Assembly (NCBI RefSeq): GCF_000963885.1
Contig: NZ_BALE01000031.1
Location: forward strand, 45,708-109,707
Direction: 5' to 3'
From: Tanticharoenia sakaeratensis NBRC 103193
GTDB lineage: Bacteria; Pseudomonadota; Alphaproteobacteria; Acetobacterales; Acetobacteraceae
DNA length: 64,000 nucleotides
Shown here: piece by piece, positions 51,909 through 60,419 of the stretch
Position numbering within the stretch: the first letter of the stretch is position 1
Layout: every line of letters begins with the position of its first letter
Program-made: the position numbers and the translations under genes
The notes under the pieces: model-generated
Database searches by the model: none
Seen by the model: only the letters and a program-made list of their open reading frames with translations
Told to the model about the DNA's origin: nothing

Positions 51909-53066
51909 TTACCGCAGGATGCCGGTATGGCCCACGCTATAACGGCCGGGCTGCGGCCAGACGGTCAGGCCATGCGGCTCGGCACCGACCGGAATCTCGC
52001 GCATCGACCCGTTGTCGGTATCGATCGCATAGACCACGTCATCGAAACGGCCGGACAGCCACAGCAGCTTGCCGTCCGCACTGACATTGCCCATGTCCGG
52101 GCTGCCGCCGCCGGGGATCGGCCAGGTCTTCACCACACGATCGGTCGCGAAATCGATGATGGAGATCCCGCCCGGTCCGTGGCGCCTGCCATGAACGCGA
52201 TGCGAACCGCGATTGGCGACGTACATCACCTTGCCATCACGGCTCGGATACAGGCCGTGCGTTCCGATACCGGTCGGAATGAAGCCGGTTTCCCTGAAGC
52301 TGTCGCCGTCGACCACGAACACGCCATCGGCCATCATGTCGGCGACGTAGAACTTGTGGCCGTCGGGCGCCGTCAGGATGTCCTGCGGCATGCCGCCCTT
52401 CGACAGCTTCATGTATCCGATCAGCTTGCGGTTGACGGTGTCGACCTTCGCCAGATAGCCGCCGAATTCGCAGGTGAAGATCGCGTAGCGTCCGTCGATC
52501 GAGAAATCGGCGTGGTTGACGCCCTTGCACTGCGGCACCTCGACCGAGCCCTGCATCGCCATCGTGTGCGGGTCGCGGAAATCGAGACGTTCGCGCGCTT
52601 CGGCGACCGTGATGGCGGACTTCCCGTCAGGCGTGAAATACATGTTGTAGGGATCGTCAACCGCGACGGCTGGGCCGGGCCTGCCCGTGTGCGCGTCGAT
52701 CGGCGTCAGGCTGCCGTCGGTGCGGCCTTCGGAATTGTTCGTGACCCACAGCGTGCGCAGGTCCCATGACGGGACGACATGCTGCGGGCTGCGGCCGACC
52801 TTGAACGTGTCGACGACGCGGAATGTCGCGGGATCGATCACCGAGACGCTGTTGCCGCGCAGGTTCGGCACATAGACCCGTGCCGGATCGGATGCGATCG
52901 CGGGGCTGATATGGCCCGCCGTCGTCTCGCTGTAGATGTTGTGCGGATCGACCACCGCCGGCATGCCGGGGATGGTCTGGACCGCTGTGCCCGTCTGGGC
53001 GGCCGCCGCGTGAAGACCGAGGCCCGCGGTCAGCATTGCCGCACAGGCCATGCGAGGGAACGTCAT
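51909..53066 (-). CDS. Exported YVTN-type beta-propeller protein
   Basis: 385 residues with a Sec signal peptide (ACAAMLTAGLGLHAAAAQ). The rest consists of repeated blades such as VYVPNLRGNSVSVIDPATFRV, KFYVADMMADGVFVVDG and LWLSGRFDDVVYAIDTD, the 40-residue YVTN/YncE repeat. Such periplasmic propellers are usually binding or accessory proteins; no catalytic residues are evident. ATG 53066 is chosen because AGGAGT precedes it by six bases; an upstream in-frame start would put 18 residues before the signal. Confidence 0.85.
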   Translation of the reverse strand: MTFPRMACAAMLTAGLGLHAAAAQTGTAVQTIPGMPAVVDPHNIYSETTAGHISPAIASDPARVYVPNLRGNSVSVIDPATFRVVDTFKVGRSPQHVVPSWDLRTLWVTNNSEGRTDGSLTPIDAHTGRPGPAVAVDDPYNMYFTPDGKSAITVAEARERLDFRDPHTMAMQGSVEVPQCKGVNHADFSIDGRYAIFTCEFGGYLAKVDTVNRKLIGYMKLSKGGMPQDILTAPDGHKFYVADMMADGVFVVDGDSFRETGFIPTGIGTHGLYPSRDGKVMYVANRGSHRVHGRRHGPGGISIIDFATDRVVKTWPIPGGGSPDMGNVSADGKLLWLSGRFDDVVYAIDTDNGSMREIPVGAEPHGLTVWPQPGRYSVGHTGILR

Positions 53067-53464
53067 ACCCACTCCTGAGAAACTTGGCCCCGAACCTGTT
53101 GGAGTCGTCCGGCAGCGCACTCTACGATAGCTCCGGCGCGAGCCCTATCACACCGCCGCTGGCCGGTCATCGCCCCTCGCGGCCATCAAACGATGGTTTT
53201 GCCATCGAAGAAAAATCTCAATACGGCGCAAAATGGCTCGAGGTCGAATTGTTGCGAGGCCAGATGACCACACGGCCGGGTTCCTGAAAAACAATACTCA
53301 GGTGAAACGCCCACCTGACGATCCGTGCCCGTCCAAACTTCATGTTTCACGCAGCCGATACCAGGCTGTTCGCAAGTTCAGGGTTTTTCCGGCCAGCCGG
53401 TCCAATCCACGAGCCGCAGTTCGCCTGCTTCACCCATGCTTTCGGGATTGAACCCGGACCGCCC
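53067..53464. other. Intergenic, upstream of the propeller gene
   Basis: About 400 bases between the creatininase-like and propeller genes, both on the minus strand. No gene, strong promoter or terminator was recognised. Confidence 0.4.
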
Positions 53465-54259
53465 TCAGTTTCCGCGGGCGGCGCGAATGGCCGCGACGGC
53501 AGCATTGACCTGCATGTCCGCACCGATCGTTCCGATCCGCGCCGTCGCGGCACGGGGATCGCCGCCATAAACACCATCCCGAGGGCCGGGAAGCGGCGCC
53601 GATGCGAGTTCCCGGCTCCGCACGGCATCGGGCTTCAGGGCCATGGTCAGCGCGGTATCGATCAGGTCCGCATGCGTTCCGATGTCGGCCCCGAGGCCCA
53701 TGCCGCGCACGCGATCAGCAAACGCGCCATAGACGACGTCGTAATACGGCGCGACATAGAGCGCCCGTGCGCCCGTCCCGCGCCACGCGCGATTCAGCGC
53801 ATCGGTCGCCGCTTCGAGCTGACGGATATAGCCGCCGTGATCGGCCAGGAACACGACTGTCCGGAATCCCTGAACGTGGAAGCTTTCGGCAGCGCCGGTC
53901 ACGAGCCCGCGGAACGCATCGGGCGGGATTGAGATCGTGCCTGGGAAGCGCATGTGGCTCGTGCGGGGTGAGGTGCCCCCTTCCGGAACATAGGCGATGA
54001 CCGGCGCCACCATTGCGTGGCCGAGAGCCTGCGCGATGCGGTCCGCCTGAATTTCGGCTCGGAAGTCGTGCTTTCCCACGGCGAGATACGGTCCGCTCTG
54101 TTCGGTGCCGCCGACGGGAATGATGATCGTATCCGTGCCATGGCTCACCGCGCCAGCGATTTCGGTCCATGTGAAATCTGCGAAGCGAACATCGGGTTCA
54201 GCCTGCGCCGTCCCGACAGCAAGCATGAGGGACAGCAGGAGAAGGGCGCGTCTTGTCAT
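53465..54259 (-). CDS. Exported creatininase-family protein
   Basis: 264 residues. A signal peptide (LLLLSLMLAVGTAQA) directs export, unlike cytoplasmic creatininases. The family motif appears as PVGGTEQSGPYLAVGKHD; the classical EQHGPH metal motif is changed to EQSGPY, close to the EQNGPH seen in another branch. FLADHGGYIRQLE supplies the later His/Glu ligands. The family hydrolyses cyclic or formamide amide bonds; this member's substrate is unknown and its metal site may be altered. Confidence 0.82.
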   Translation of the reverse strand: MTRRALLLLSLMLAVGTAQAEPDVRFADFTWTEIAGAVSHGTDTIIIPVGGTEQSGPYLAVGKHDFRAEIQADRIAQALGHAMVAPVIAYVPEGGTSPRTSHMRFPGTISIPPDAFRGLVTGAAESFHVQGFRTVVFLADHGGYIRQLEAATDALNRAWRGTGARALYVAPYYDVVYGAFADRVRGMGLGADIGTHADLIDTALTMALKPDAVRSRELASAPLPGPRDGVYGGDPRAATARIGTIGADMQVNAAVAAIRAARGN

Positions 54260-54347
54260 GGGCAGATCCTGTATCCCGACGCTGTTCTGCCGTCACCTGC
54301 GGATGGCGCCCTCGACGGATGCAGCACAAATGCTTAACCGTGGCCCC

Positions 54348-54836
54348 ATGTCACTTCCTCTTCCGGGCCTGTCCGATACCGATCCCGTCGGCTCGATCGC
54401 TCATCTGATCCAGACCGCGCTGACCCCCGTCTTCATGCTCTCTGGCATCGGCACGCTGCTCAACCTGTTCAATACGCGCCTCGCGCGCGTTTCGGATCAT
54501 CTGGAAGAGATCGCGCACCGTCTTGACGACGATCCACCCGACGATGCGCGCAATGTCCTGCTCCGCCATCAGGAGCGGCTGCATCGCCGCGTCTTTTCGC
54601 TGGATACGGCAATCCTGCTGGGCGCCGTCGGGGGCGCTTCGACCTGTGGCGCCGCGTTCATGCTGTTCCTGGGCAGCCTTCGCGATTCTTCCCTGGCCGT
54701 CGTCCTGGTCACGCTGTTCGGTGCCGCGCTGTGCTGCACGATCGGATCGCTGGCCGCATTCTTCATCGATTCCGTGCTTGGATGGCATGGTCTGCGCAGT
54801 GAAGGCTCATTGCCGCGCATATCAGCCAAACACTAG
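54348..54836 (+). CDS. DUF2721 membrane protein
   Basis: 162 residues. The N-terminal helix ALTPVFMLSGIGTLLNLFNTRLAR with a following charged helix (RVSDHLEEIAHRL) and two further hydrophobic segments fits DUF2721, a small inner-membrane family of unknown role. The ribosome-binding site is weak. It is read away from the creatininase-like gene. Confidence 0.8.
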   Translation: MSLPLPGLSDTDPVGSIAHLIQTALTPVFMLSGIGTLLNLFNTRLARVSDHLEEIAHRLDDDPPDDARNVLLRHQERLHRRVFSLDTAILLGAVGGASTCGAAFMLFLGSLRDSSLAVVLVTLFGAALCCTIGSLAAFFIDSVLGWHGLRSEGSLPRISAKH

Positions 54837-54850
54837 ACGCAATGCACCTT

Positions 54851-54867
54851 TGCCTAATTTTTAGGCA
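54851..54867 (+). terminator. Short hairpin after DUF2721 gene
   Basis: TGCCTAA and TTAGGCA pair around TTT just downstream of the stop codon. The stem is AT-rich and lacks a T-run after it. The same heptamer recurs at 54984-54990, so it may instead be a binding site. Confidence 0.3.
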
Positions 54868-55121
54868 TTGCGGCAGGATCATGTCAGGTCGATGAAGGGT
54901 TGGCGATGTTGTTCGGGCCTTTGCCCAATACTTGGTCACTATATTGATGCGGCGTGGAATCGACTGATGCGAAATATTGCGAATGCCTAAAATGAAGGCG
55001 TCGAAATAGGTTTCTAATTTATTTATGCGCTTTTTGCGTGGCTGAGTCTTTGCGACTGTTGTTGCAGCGCGTCCTGATTTGCAGTCTATACGCCGCAAAT
55101 CGAAAACCAAGGACCGAGACC

Positions 55122-55253
55122 ATGATGACTACGCTTTTCACTTCGCTTCTTGCGCAGCCCGTCGACTTTCTCTCGGAATGCGCAATGTTCCTGTTCCTGC
55201 CGGCAATTGCCACGCTTCTCGTCGCACTCGTCGCAGCCGACCGCACGGCCTGA
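55122..55253 (+). CDS. Possible small membrane peptide
   Basis: 43 residues with one hydrophobic segment (CAMFLFLPAIATLLVALVAA). AAGGA lies ten bases before the first ATG. The spacer upstream is AT-richer than its surroundings and could hold a promoter. No family is recognised; it could be chance. Confidence 0.4.
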   Translation: MMTTLFTSLLAQPVDFLSECAMFLFLPAIATLLVALVAADRTA

Positions 55254-55448
55254 TGCCGGATATGGGACCACGGGCCATGAAATGGCCTCTGGTCCGGTGC
55301 GGACGCTGATCGGCGTCCTGTAATTAAGAACTTCTAAACTTTTCGCCTGCATAACGGTGTCATCACCGTTGCCTCTGCAGACCGGCATCCCGGCCATCCG
55401 GACTTCGGTGATCTTCCCGCCTCGGAAGGCACAGAAGAGAGACTGGCG

Positions 55449-55724
55449 ATGCGTGTCATTGAAGCAGCACGGATGATTTCGACAGGTCGCATGACCGTCG
55501 AAAGCCTGTGGGAAATCGCCACACCGCGCGAACGGATCATGGTCGCGCTCCTGCTCGGCCGCCCCGACTGGCTTCCCCAGCAGACACGTACACCCAATGC
55601 AGTGTGGAACGCGCTCGACAGCCGGCAGAGAGACCTGTTGCTCCGACGTGCGCCACGCCGGATCAGGACCAGCCTGCCCGGTTATGTCAGCACGTCAGCG
55701 GCGCCATCTTCGCTTGTGGGGTAA
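55449..55724 (+). CDS. Possible small basic protein, unknown
   Basis: 91 residues with helical, Arg-rich composition (MTVESLWEIATPRERIMVALL, DSRQRDLLLRRAPRRIR). A GAGAGA stretch lies about nine bases before the ATG. Its last 38 bases overlap the 3' end of the large glycosyltransferase gene on the other strand. No domain is recognised. Confidence 0.4.
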   Translation: MRVIEAARMISTGRMTVESLWEIATPRERIMVALLLGRPDWLPQQTRTPNAVWNALDSRQRDLLLRRAPRRIRTSLPGYVSTSAAPSSLVG

Positions 55725-58533
55725 GCTGCGCCGCCATCTTCAGAAGACGCTCAAGTTCCTCAGCCTGCGTATCGAAATCCGGCAGATCATCCTTGTGGGG
55801 ATTTACGTAACCGGCAACAAAACGCTCCCGATCGTCGAGCAGGGCCTCGATCGCCTGGAAGAATGCCGGCTCGGACGCCGCGAGCGGTATATGCGTCCCG
55901 TTGATACCGTCGCGGACATCTTCCGCTTGTCCGCCTGGCGCCGTCGTCACAACCCATACGTCTCGCGCGAGAGCTTCTCGCACCGTCAGGCCGTAGCTCT
56001 CTTTCCATTGCGACGGGAACAGCATCACATCGATACTGTCGAAGAAATCGTCCATCGTCTCGCTGGTATAAGCGGGCACGACACGGATCTTTCCTTTGAC
56101 TGACCAGGCCGCGACGTCAATGGAATGGAAACCAAGGTTGAGCTTATTGTCGACAAGCACGAGTTCCCAGTCCGCGCGCTCCAGTCGTTCGAATGCCTTG
56201 CGGATCAGCGGATATCCCTTGACCGCCTCGGTGCCACCGACAAAGCCGAAACGCAGTGGCGCGCCGGCCGGCCGCGGCGCACGCGGCCGAGCAGGCCACG
56301 TGAACCCGTTGCGATTGACGACGATCCGCTCGGGCGCAACGCCATTGGCGAGATAGAGCGCCCGATGGGACTCGGACGGGCTGATCAGAAGCGATGCGCC
56401 CATCAGCGCCTGTCGCATGAGCGTCGCGCGGTCCTGCAGATGACGCGCGCCCGGCAGGCATTCCTGGCAGACGCGCAGGTCGATCCTCGTCTGGAAACAG
56501 TACTTCCCGTCGCCACGCACCATGAACTGCCGGTCGCACAGCCACCACGCATCGTGCAGCGTGATCGCATACGGCACCGACCGTTCCTGACACAGACGAA
56601 GAAGAGCCGTGCCCAGACCCTGCAGGGCATGGATATGCACGATGTCCGGCTGGAACGCGTCGAGCCAGGCCCCGAAATATTCAGCGAGTTTCGGATTGTC
56701 GAGATAGGCGACCTGATCGTAATCGGGCGGGATGATCGCCGAGAGGACGGATATGCCGTCCACGTCATAACGCAGCGTGCCATTGGCCCGGCCGTGCAGA
56801 TGCGGCCGCGACGTGAAAACGCCGATGTCCAGACCGCGTGCCTGCAACCGGCGGCACATTTCCTCGACGACCAGCGTCGCACCGCCGAACGAACGGGGCG
56901 CAAAATAGACATTGGCCATCAGCGCGCGAAAGACGTCTTTTCGATCTCCGGCCGGCGGAACGCCAAGCGCCGGGCGCACCTGATCCACGGCAACGGCCTC
57001 GGGCGCATAGCGCGCCAGAACGTCGATCCGTGCTTCACGCCCGATTGCCGCGCGTCTGTCCGAATCCCGTGCAAGCGCGAGCACGGCATCGCGCCATTGC
57101 GCGGGCGTATCCGCCATCATGCCGTTCGTTCCGTCGCACATGATGACCCTGAACGCCGCCCGCGGCGAACAGACGGATGCGACGTCGACGCTTGCGGCCT
57201 CGAGATATTTGATGTTGCTCTTCGCATCGTTGAAGAGCGTCGGTTCCAGAGGCGCCAGCGCGATGTCGGCATCCGCCAGCAAGGCGAGATAAGCCCGGTA
57301 GCTCATGCCGGCGATCGTCTCGATCCGGTCGCCGAAAATGGCCAGCTCCCTGGGCACGGTCAGCTCGCCGACGATACGCAGGCACAGCCGCGGCTCCGCC
57401 TGCATGGCAGCGACGAGTCCCTCGGCAGCCTGCCGGAAATCAGCGTCATGCGTATTGGTGCCCGAGCCGTACAACATGACGATCCGGCCATCGTCACGCG
57501 GTCGGATCGTCGCGCGGATGTCATCGGCCGCCGACAGCGTCTCGCCGTCGAGCGCGTTCTCGATCACCTGCACATCGTCCACGCCTGCCTGTCGCATGGC
57601 ATCGGCAAGAGCGTCCGTTGACGCGATCGCACGACCGCAGGCCAGCATGCATGCCCGGAAGATCTTGACGCCGAACAGCAGTGTCGCCTGCTCCGATCTG
57701 GGAAGCGACACAAGATTACCGTTCTGCCGATACTGGTCGGCATCGAAGATCAGGTCATCCACTTCCCACCAGGGACGCAGCTTCAGGCGATGCGCCTCCT
57801 GCACCAGTCCCATGACGGACTCGAAACCCGGGGTCCGGTAGAAAATGACCTGTGCACACCACTGCAGGGCGGACATCGCAGCGTCGGTATCGCGCCAGTC
57901 GACGACCTGCACCCGCCACCCGAGTCGTTCGAGCATCTCCCGCTTCTGCCAGACGCGGTATTTCGCGCATTGTCGCAGCGACAGCTCGGCAATGATCAGG
58001 AACTGGCGAGCGGATCCGACGGGAATGGTCTGCGGGGTGTCATCATAGACAGCCTCGTCGTAACTGGTTCTCGCTTTTCGGATCGGAACGGCACCAGAAG
58101 CAGGCGCCTCTGCGCCGATCGGACCCGGAACCGTCGACGGTCGTTCGATGGGTCTCGCCTTGGCCGGTAATGATGGGCGCTTGGCCAGGCGCCGGCGCAT
58201 CATGTGCAGCGGCAAAAGCATGCCTTCCCGCCGCCAGGCGGTCTTCAGCCGCTCCGGAAGCGCACTGAAGGGTTGCCCATCCGGCAGCCTGCCGAGCGAT
58301 AATGCCCGGATACCCCTTAGCGGAAAGGTGATCCGCCAGGACAGCGACTTCTCTCGCAGTGACATGAGATACCGGAGATGCGCGATCTCGCCCTGCAACC
58401 CATCCGATCGCATGCCGTGAAGGCGTGCTGCGCTGCGATAGCTGTCAACCAACGCATTCAGACGATCGACTTCGCTGCGGGACACGTCATCAGGCGATTC
58501 GGACGTCGTGGTCAGTTCCGGAAAATCAGCCAT
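55687..58533 (-). CDS. Large tandem glycosyltransferase (two GT-B/GT4-like modules)
   Basis: 948 residues. After a helical N-terminus (about 1-165), a first GT-B-like module runs at about 170-510 (VDDLIFDADQYRQNG, VQVIENALDGE, DADIALAPLEPTLFNDAKSN). A second, classical GT4 module runs at about 535-930 (FGGATLVVEEMCRRL, VHIHALQGLG, ALTLHDAWW-type AITLHDAWW, RFGFVGGTEAVKGYPLI, MLFPSQWKESYGLTVREAL). It should add two sugars in sequence or combine a donor-binding and a catalytic half. The first module is paralogous to the middle of the protein at 60420. The ATG at 58533 follows a GTG; neither has a clear ribosome-binding site. Confidence 0.88.
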   Translation of the reverse strand: MADFPELTTTSESPDDVSRSEVDRLNALVDSYRSAARLHGMRSDGLQGEIAHLRYLMSLREKSLSWRITFPLRGIRALSLGRLPDGQPFSALPERLKTAWRREGMLLPLHMMRRRLAKRPSLPAKARPIERPSTVPGPIGAEAPASGAVPIRKARTSYDEAVYDDTPQTIPVGSARQFLIIAELSLRQCAKYRVWQKREMLERLGWRVQVVDWRDTDAAMSALQWCAQVIFYRTPGFESVMGLVQEAHRLKLRPWWEVDDLIFDADQYRQNGNLVSLPRSEQATLLFGVKIFRACMLACGRAIASTDALADAMRQAGVDDVQVIENALDGETLSAADDIRATIRPRDDGRIVMLYGSGTNTHDADFRQAAEGLVAAMQAEPRLCLRIVGELTVPRELAIFGDRIETIAGMSYRAYLALLADADIALAPLEPTLFNDAKSNIKYLEAASVDVASVCSPRAAFRVIMCDGTNGMMADTPAQWRDAVLALARDSDRRAAIGREARIDVLARYAPEAVAVDQVRPALGVPPAGDRKDVFRALMANVYFAPRSFGGATLVVEEMCRRLQARGLDIGVFTSRPHLHGRANGTLRYDVDGISVLSAIIPPDYDQVAYLDNPKLAEYFGAWLDAFQPDIVHIHALQGLGTALLRLCQERSVPYAITLHDAWWLCDRQFMVRGDGKYCFQTRIDLRVCQECLPGARHLQDRATLMRQALMGASLLISPSESHRALYLANGVAPERIVVNRNGFTWPARPRAPRPAGAPLRFGFVGGTEAVKGYPLIRKAFERLERADWELVLVDNKLNLGFHSIDVAAWSVKGKIRVVPAYTSETMDDFFDSIDVMLFPSQWKESYGLTVREALARDVWVVTTAPGGQAEDVRDGINGTHIPLAASEPAFFQAIEALLDDRERFVAGYVNPHKDDLPDFDTQAEELERLLKMAAQLTPQAKMAPLTC

Positions 58534-58674
58534 CACTGCACCGGGCGGACATCAAGCTCACACATGGGTGGGATCTACCGCATTTCGGCAGGTGTCTGAA
58601 AGAGAGTCTGGCGGAACAGGTGTCCATCAATCGCGACATATCGTCTGACGCTCCGGACAGCCACAAACCAGAAC

Positions 58675-58704
58675 GAAAAAAGCCGGACTCTTTCGAGTCC
58701 GGCT
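58675..58704 (-). terminator. Rho-independent terminator of the secreted-protein gene
   Basis: On the minus strand AGCCGGACTC pairs perfectly with GAGTCCGGCT around GAAA and is followed by a run of six T. It lies 39 bases after the stop of the beta-roll protein gene and shields the glycosyltransferase gene downstream. Confidence 0.92.
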
Positions 58705-58742
58705 CCTCGCGGGCAGGCGGCAATATGCCGATGCCAGAGCGA

Positions 58743-60059
58743 TCAGCTCAGCGTGAAGTCCGAGGCCTTCAGGTCGGTTACGCCGACGAAGGTGATCTTG
58801 GAGTTGTCAGCCAGCTGGAGGGTGGTGTTGCCACCCGCAACCGTCGCGCTGTTCAGCACGGACTGCAGACCGTTGTTGTTCTGCAGGCCGTAGTCATACA
58901 GGGCCATCAGGTTGCCAGCCGCACTGCCGAAGTCGGTGATCGTGTAGCTGCCGCCGGCATGACCGTCGGTGATGGCGAACATCGCACCGCCCGAACCACC
59001 GGTCATCGTGTCGCTGCCCGTGCCACCGACGAGGGTGTCGTAGCCCGAACCACCGATCATCGTGATGTTGCCGGAGTTCGCGAACGCCTGGAAGGAATGC
59101 AGCGAGGACGCACCGTTGACGGTCTCGTTGGTGCCGTCCGCGACGAACAGGCTGGAAGCCGACGTCGAGTTCAGCATCAGATCCAGGCCCGAAGCGCCGA
59201 AGATCGTGGAGTTGCCGGCCGTGATCGTCGAGGTGCCCGAACCGTTCAGGAAGCTCATCGAGCCGCTGACGCTGATGTCGCTGTTCTGGCCGTGAATGAC
59301 CTGAAGGTTGCCAGCAGCCGAAATCGTGTCGTTCGTGCCCGCAGCGACGACGCCGCTGTTACCGACGGAGATCGTGTTGTTCGAACCCGTATCCGAGACG
59401 AACGCCTTGTCACCGAGCGAGACGAGCGAGTTGGTGCCGGACAGATTGACGCTGTCCACGCCGCCGGTACCGTCGATCGTGTCCTGGCCGGTCAAATTCA
59501 CGAAATTCGTGCCGTTGCCGAGATAGATCAGGCTGCTGCCACCCTGATCAGAGATGTGATTGGTGCCGGCCGTACCATAGATGGTGTCGTTTCCGCCGGC
59601 CGTGGCGATCGTCCAGTCACCCGTGGTGTTGCCACCGACGAAGGTGTTGTCGCCCGTCGTGGCAGCGAACGAACCGCTCTGGTTGCCCGCCAGGAAGACG
59701 GTGCCGCCCGAAGCAGCCGCGAGCACGTCGATCGAGCTTGCCGTCACGCCGGTCGCATTGATGACCGTCGAACCCGATGCCGCGCCATTGATCGTGTCGG
59801 CCGAACCGACGACGAGCGCATTGTAGTCGCCCGAGATCGAGTACGTACCACCGACGGTGACGACGCCCTGAACGGTGCCGCTGGCGCCCGTCATGCTCGA
59901 GTTGGCACCGGACGTGAGGCCGACGCTGGTGAGCGACGACGATGTCATCGCGTTCTGGATGGACGCCGAGAACGAACTTGCGAGGCTTTCCGCCTGCCCG
60001 CCCGATACGGTAACTTGCACGGTCAGGCCAGAGGCACCAACCACAGTCACAACAGCCAT
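58743..60059 (-). CDS. Gly/Ser/Thr/Asn-rich beta-roll protein, probably type I secreted
   Basis: 438 residues with no cysteine and no Sec signal. The N-terminus MAVVTVVGASGLTVQVTVSG is followed by imperfect repeats such as GNDTIYGTAGTN, GTGGVDSVNLSGTN and GGSGYDTLVGGTGSDTM. The last resembles calcium-binding RTX nonapeptides; the earlier ones are looser beta-solenoid turns. The C-terminus NSKITFVGVTDLKASDFTLS has the pattern of type I secretion signals. AAGGAG seven bases upstream fixes the start, and a terminator follows, so it is well expressed as a single gene. It may be an adhesin or surface-layer protein, and its many Ser/Thr/Asn make it a plausible glycan acceptor. Confidence 0.75.
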   Translation of the reverse strand: MAVVTVVGASGLTVQVTVSGGQAESLASSFSASIQNAMTSSSLTSVGLTSGANSSMTGASGTVQGVVTVGGTYSISGDYNALVVGSADTINGAASGSTVINATGVTASSIDVLAAASGGTVFLAGNQSGSFAATTGDNTFVGGNTTGDWTIATAGGNDTIYGTAGTNHISDQGGSSLIYLGNGTNFVNLTGQDTIDGTGGVDSVNLSGTNSLVSLGDKAFVSDTGSNNTISVGNSGVVAAGTNDTISAAGNLQVIHGQNSDISVSGSMSFLNGSGTSTITAGNSTIFGASGLDLMLNSTSASSLFVADGTNETVNGASSLHSFQAFANSGNITMIGGSGYDTLVGGTGSDTMTGGSGGAMFAITDGHAGGSYTITDFGSAAGNLMALYDYGLQNNNGLQSVLNSATVAGGNTTLQLADNSKITFVGVTDLKASDFTLS

Positions 60060-60419
60060 ACTATGCGCTCCTTAATCTTGCTTACGGTCCCGCACAGGCG
60101 GCCGCTACGACCACCCACCTGATCGAGGGTTTCATCACCCTTACCAAACCGCCTCGACGATTGGCAATCTTTCTTCTGCTCAGTACCGGCAGAACAATCG
60201 TTTTTCTTTCCAGTACCCGGGGCAACCCATGTGCACTGAAACAATTGGCATTGAAGAACTCAGCAAAAGCACTTGTTGCACGAGTCCGCGAGACGGCAAA
60301 CCGCCGCCGGGGGTCAAAGTTCCCCGCCACCCATCGACAGCGGGGCTATATTGACGCCTCATGTGAAGGCGCCGCATCCGCAGCGCAGGTCGATAATAAC
60401 GATTTTTTAGCGGAAAGAT
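60060..60419. other. Divergent intergenic region
   Basis: About 360 bases between the secreted-protein gene and the large glycosyltransferase. It must contain both promoters, but no confident -35/-10 pair was picked out. No small gene is supported. Confidence 0.4.

Noticed and set aside
56125..57621. 498-residue open frame on the plus strand
   Set aside because: Antisense to the tandem glycosyltransferase; no domain.
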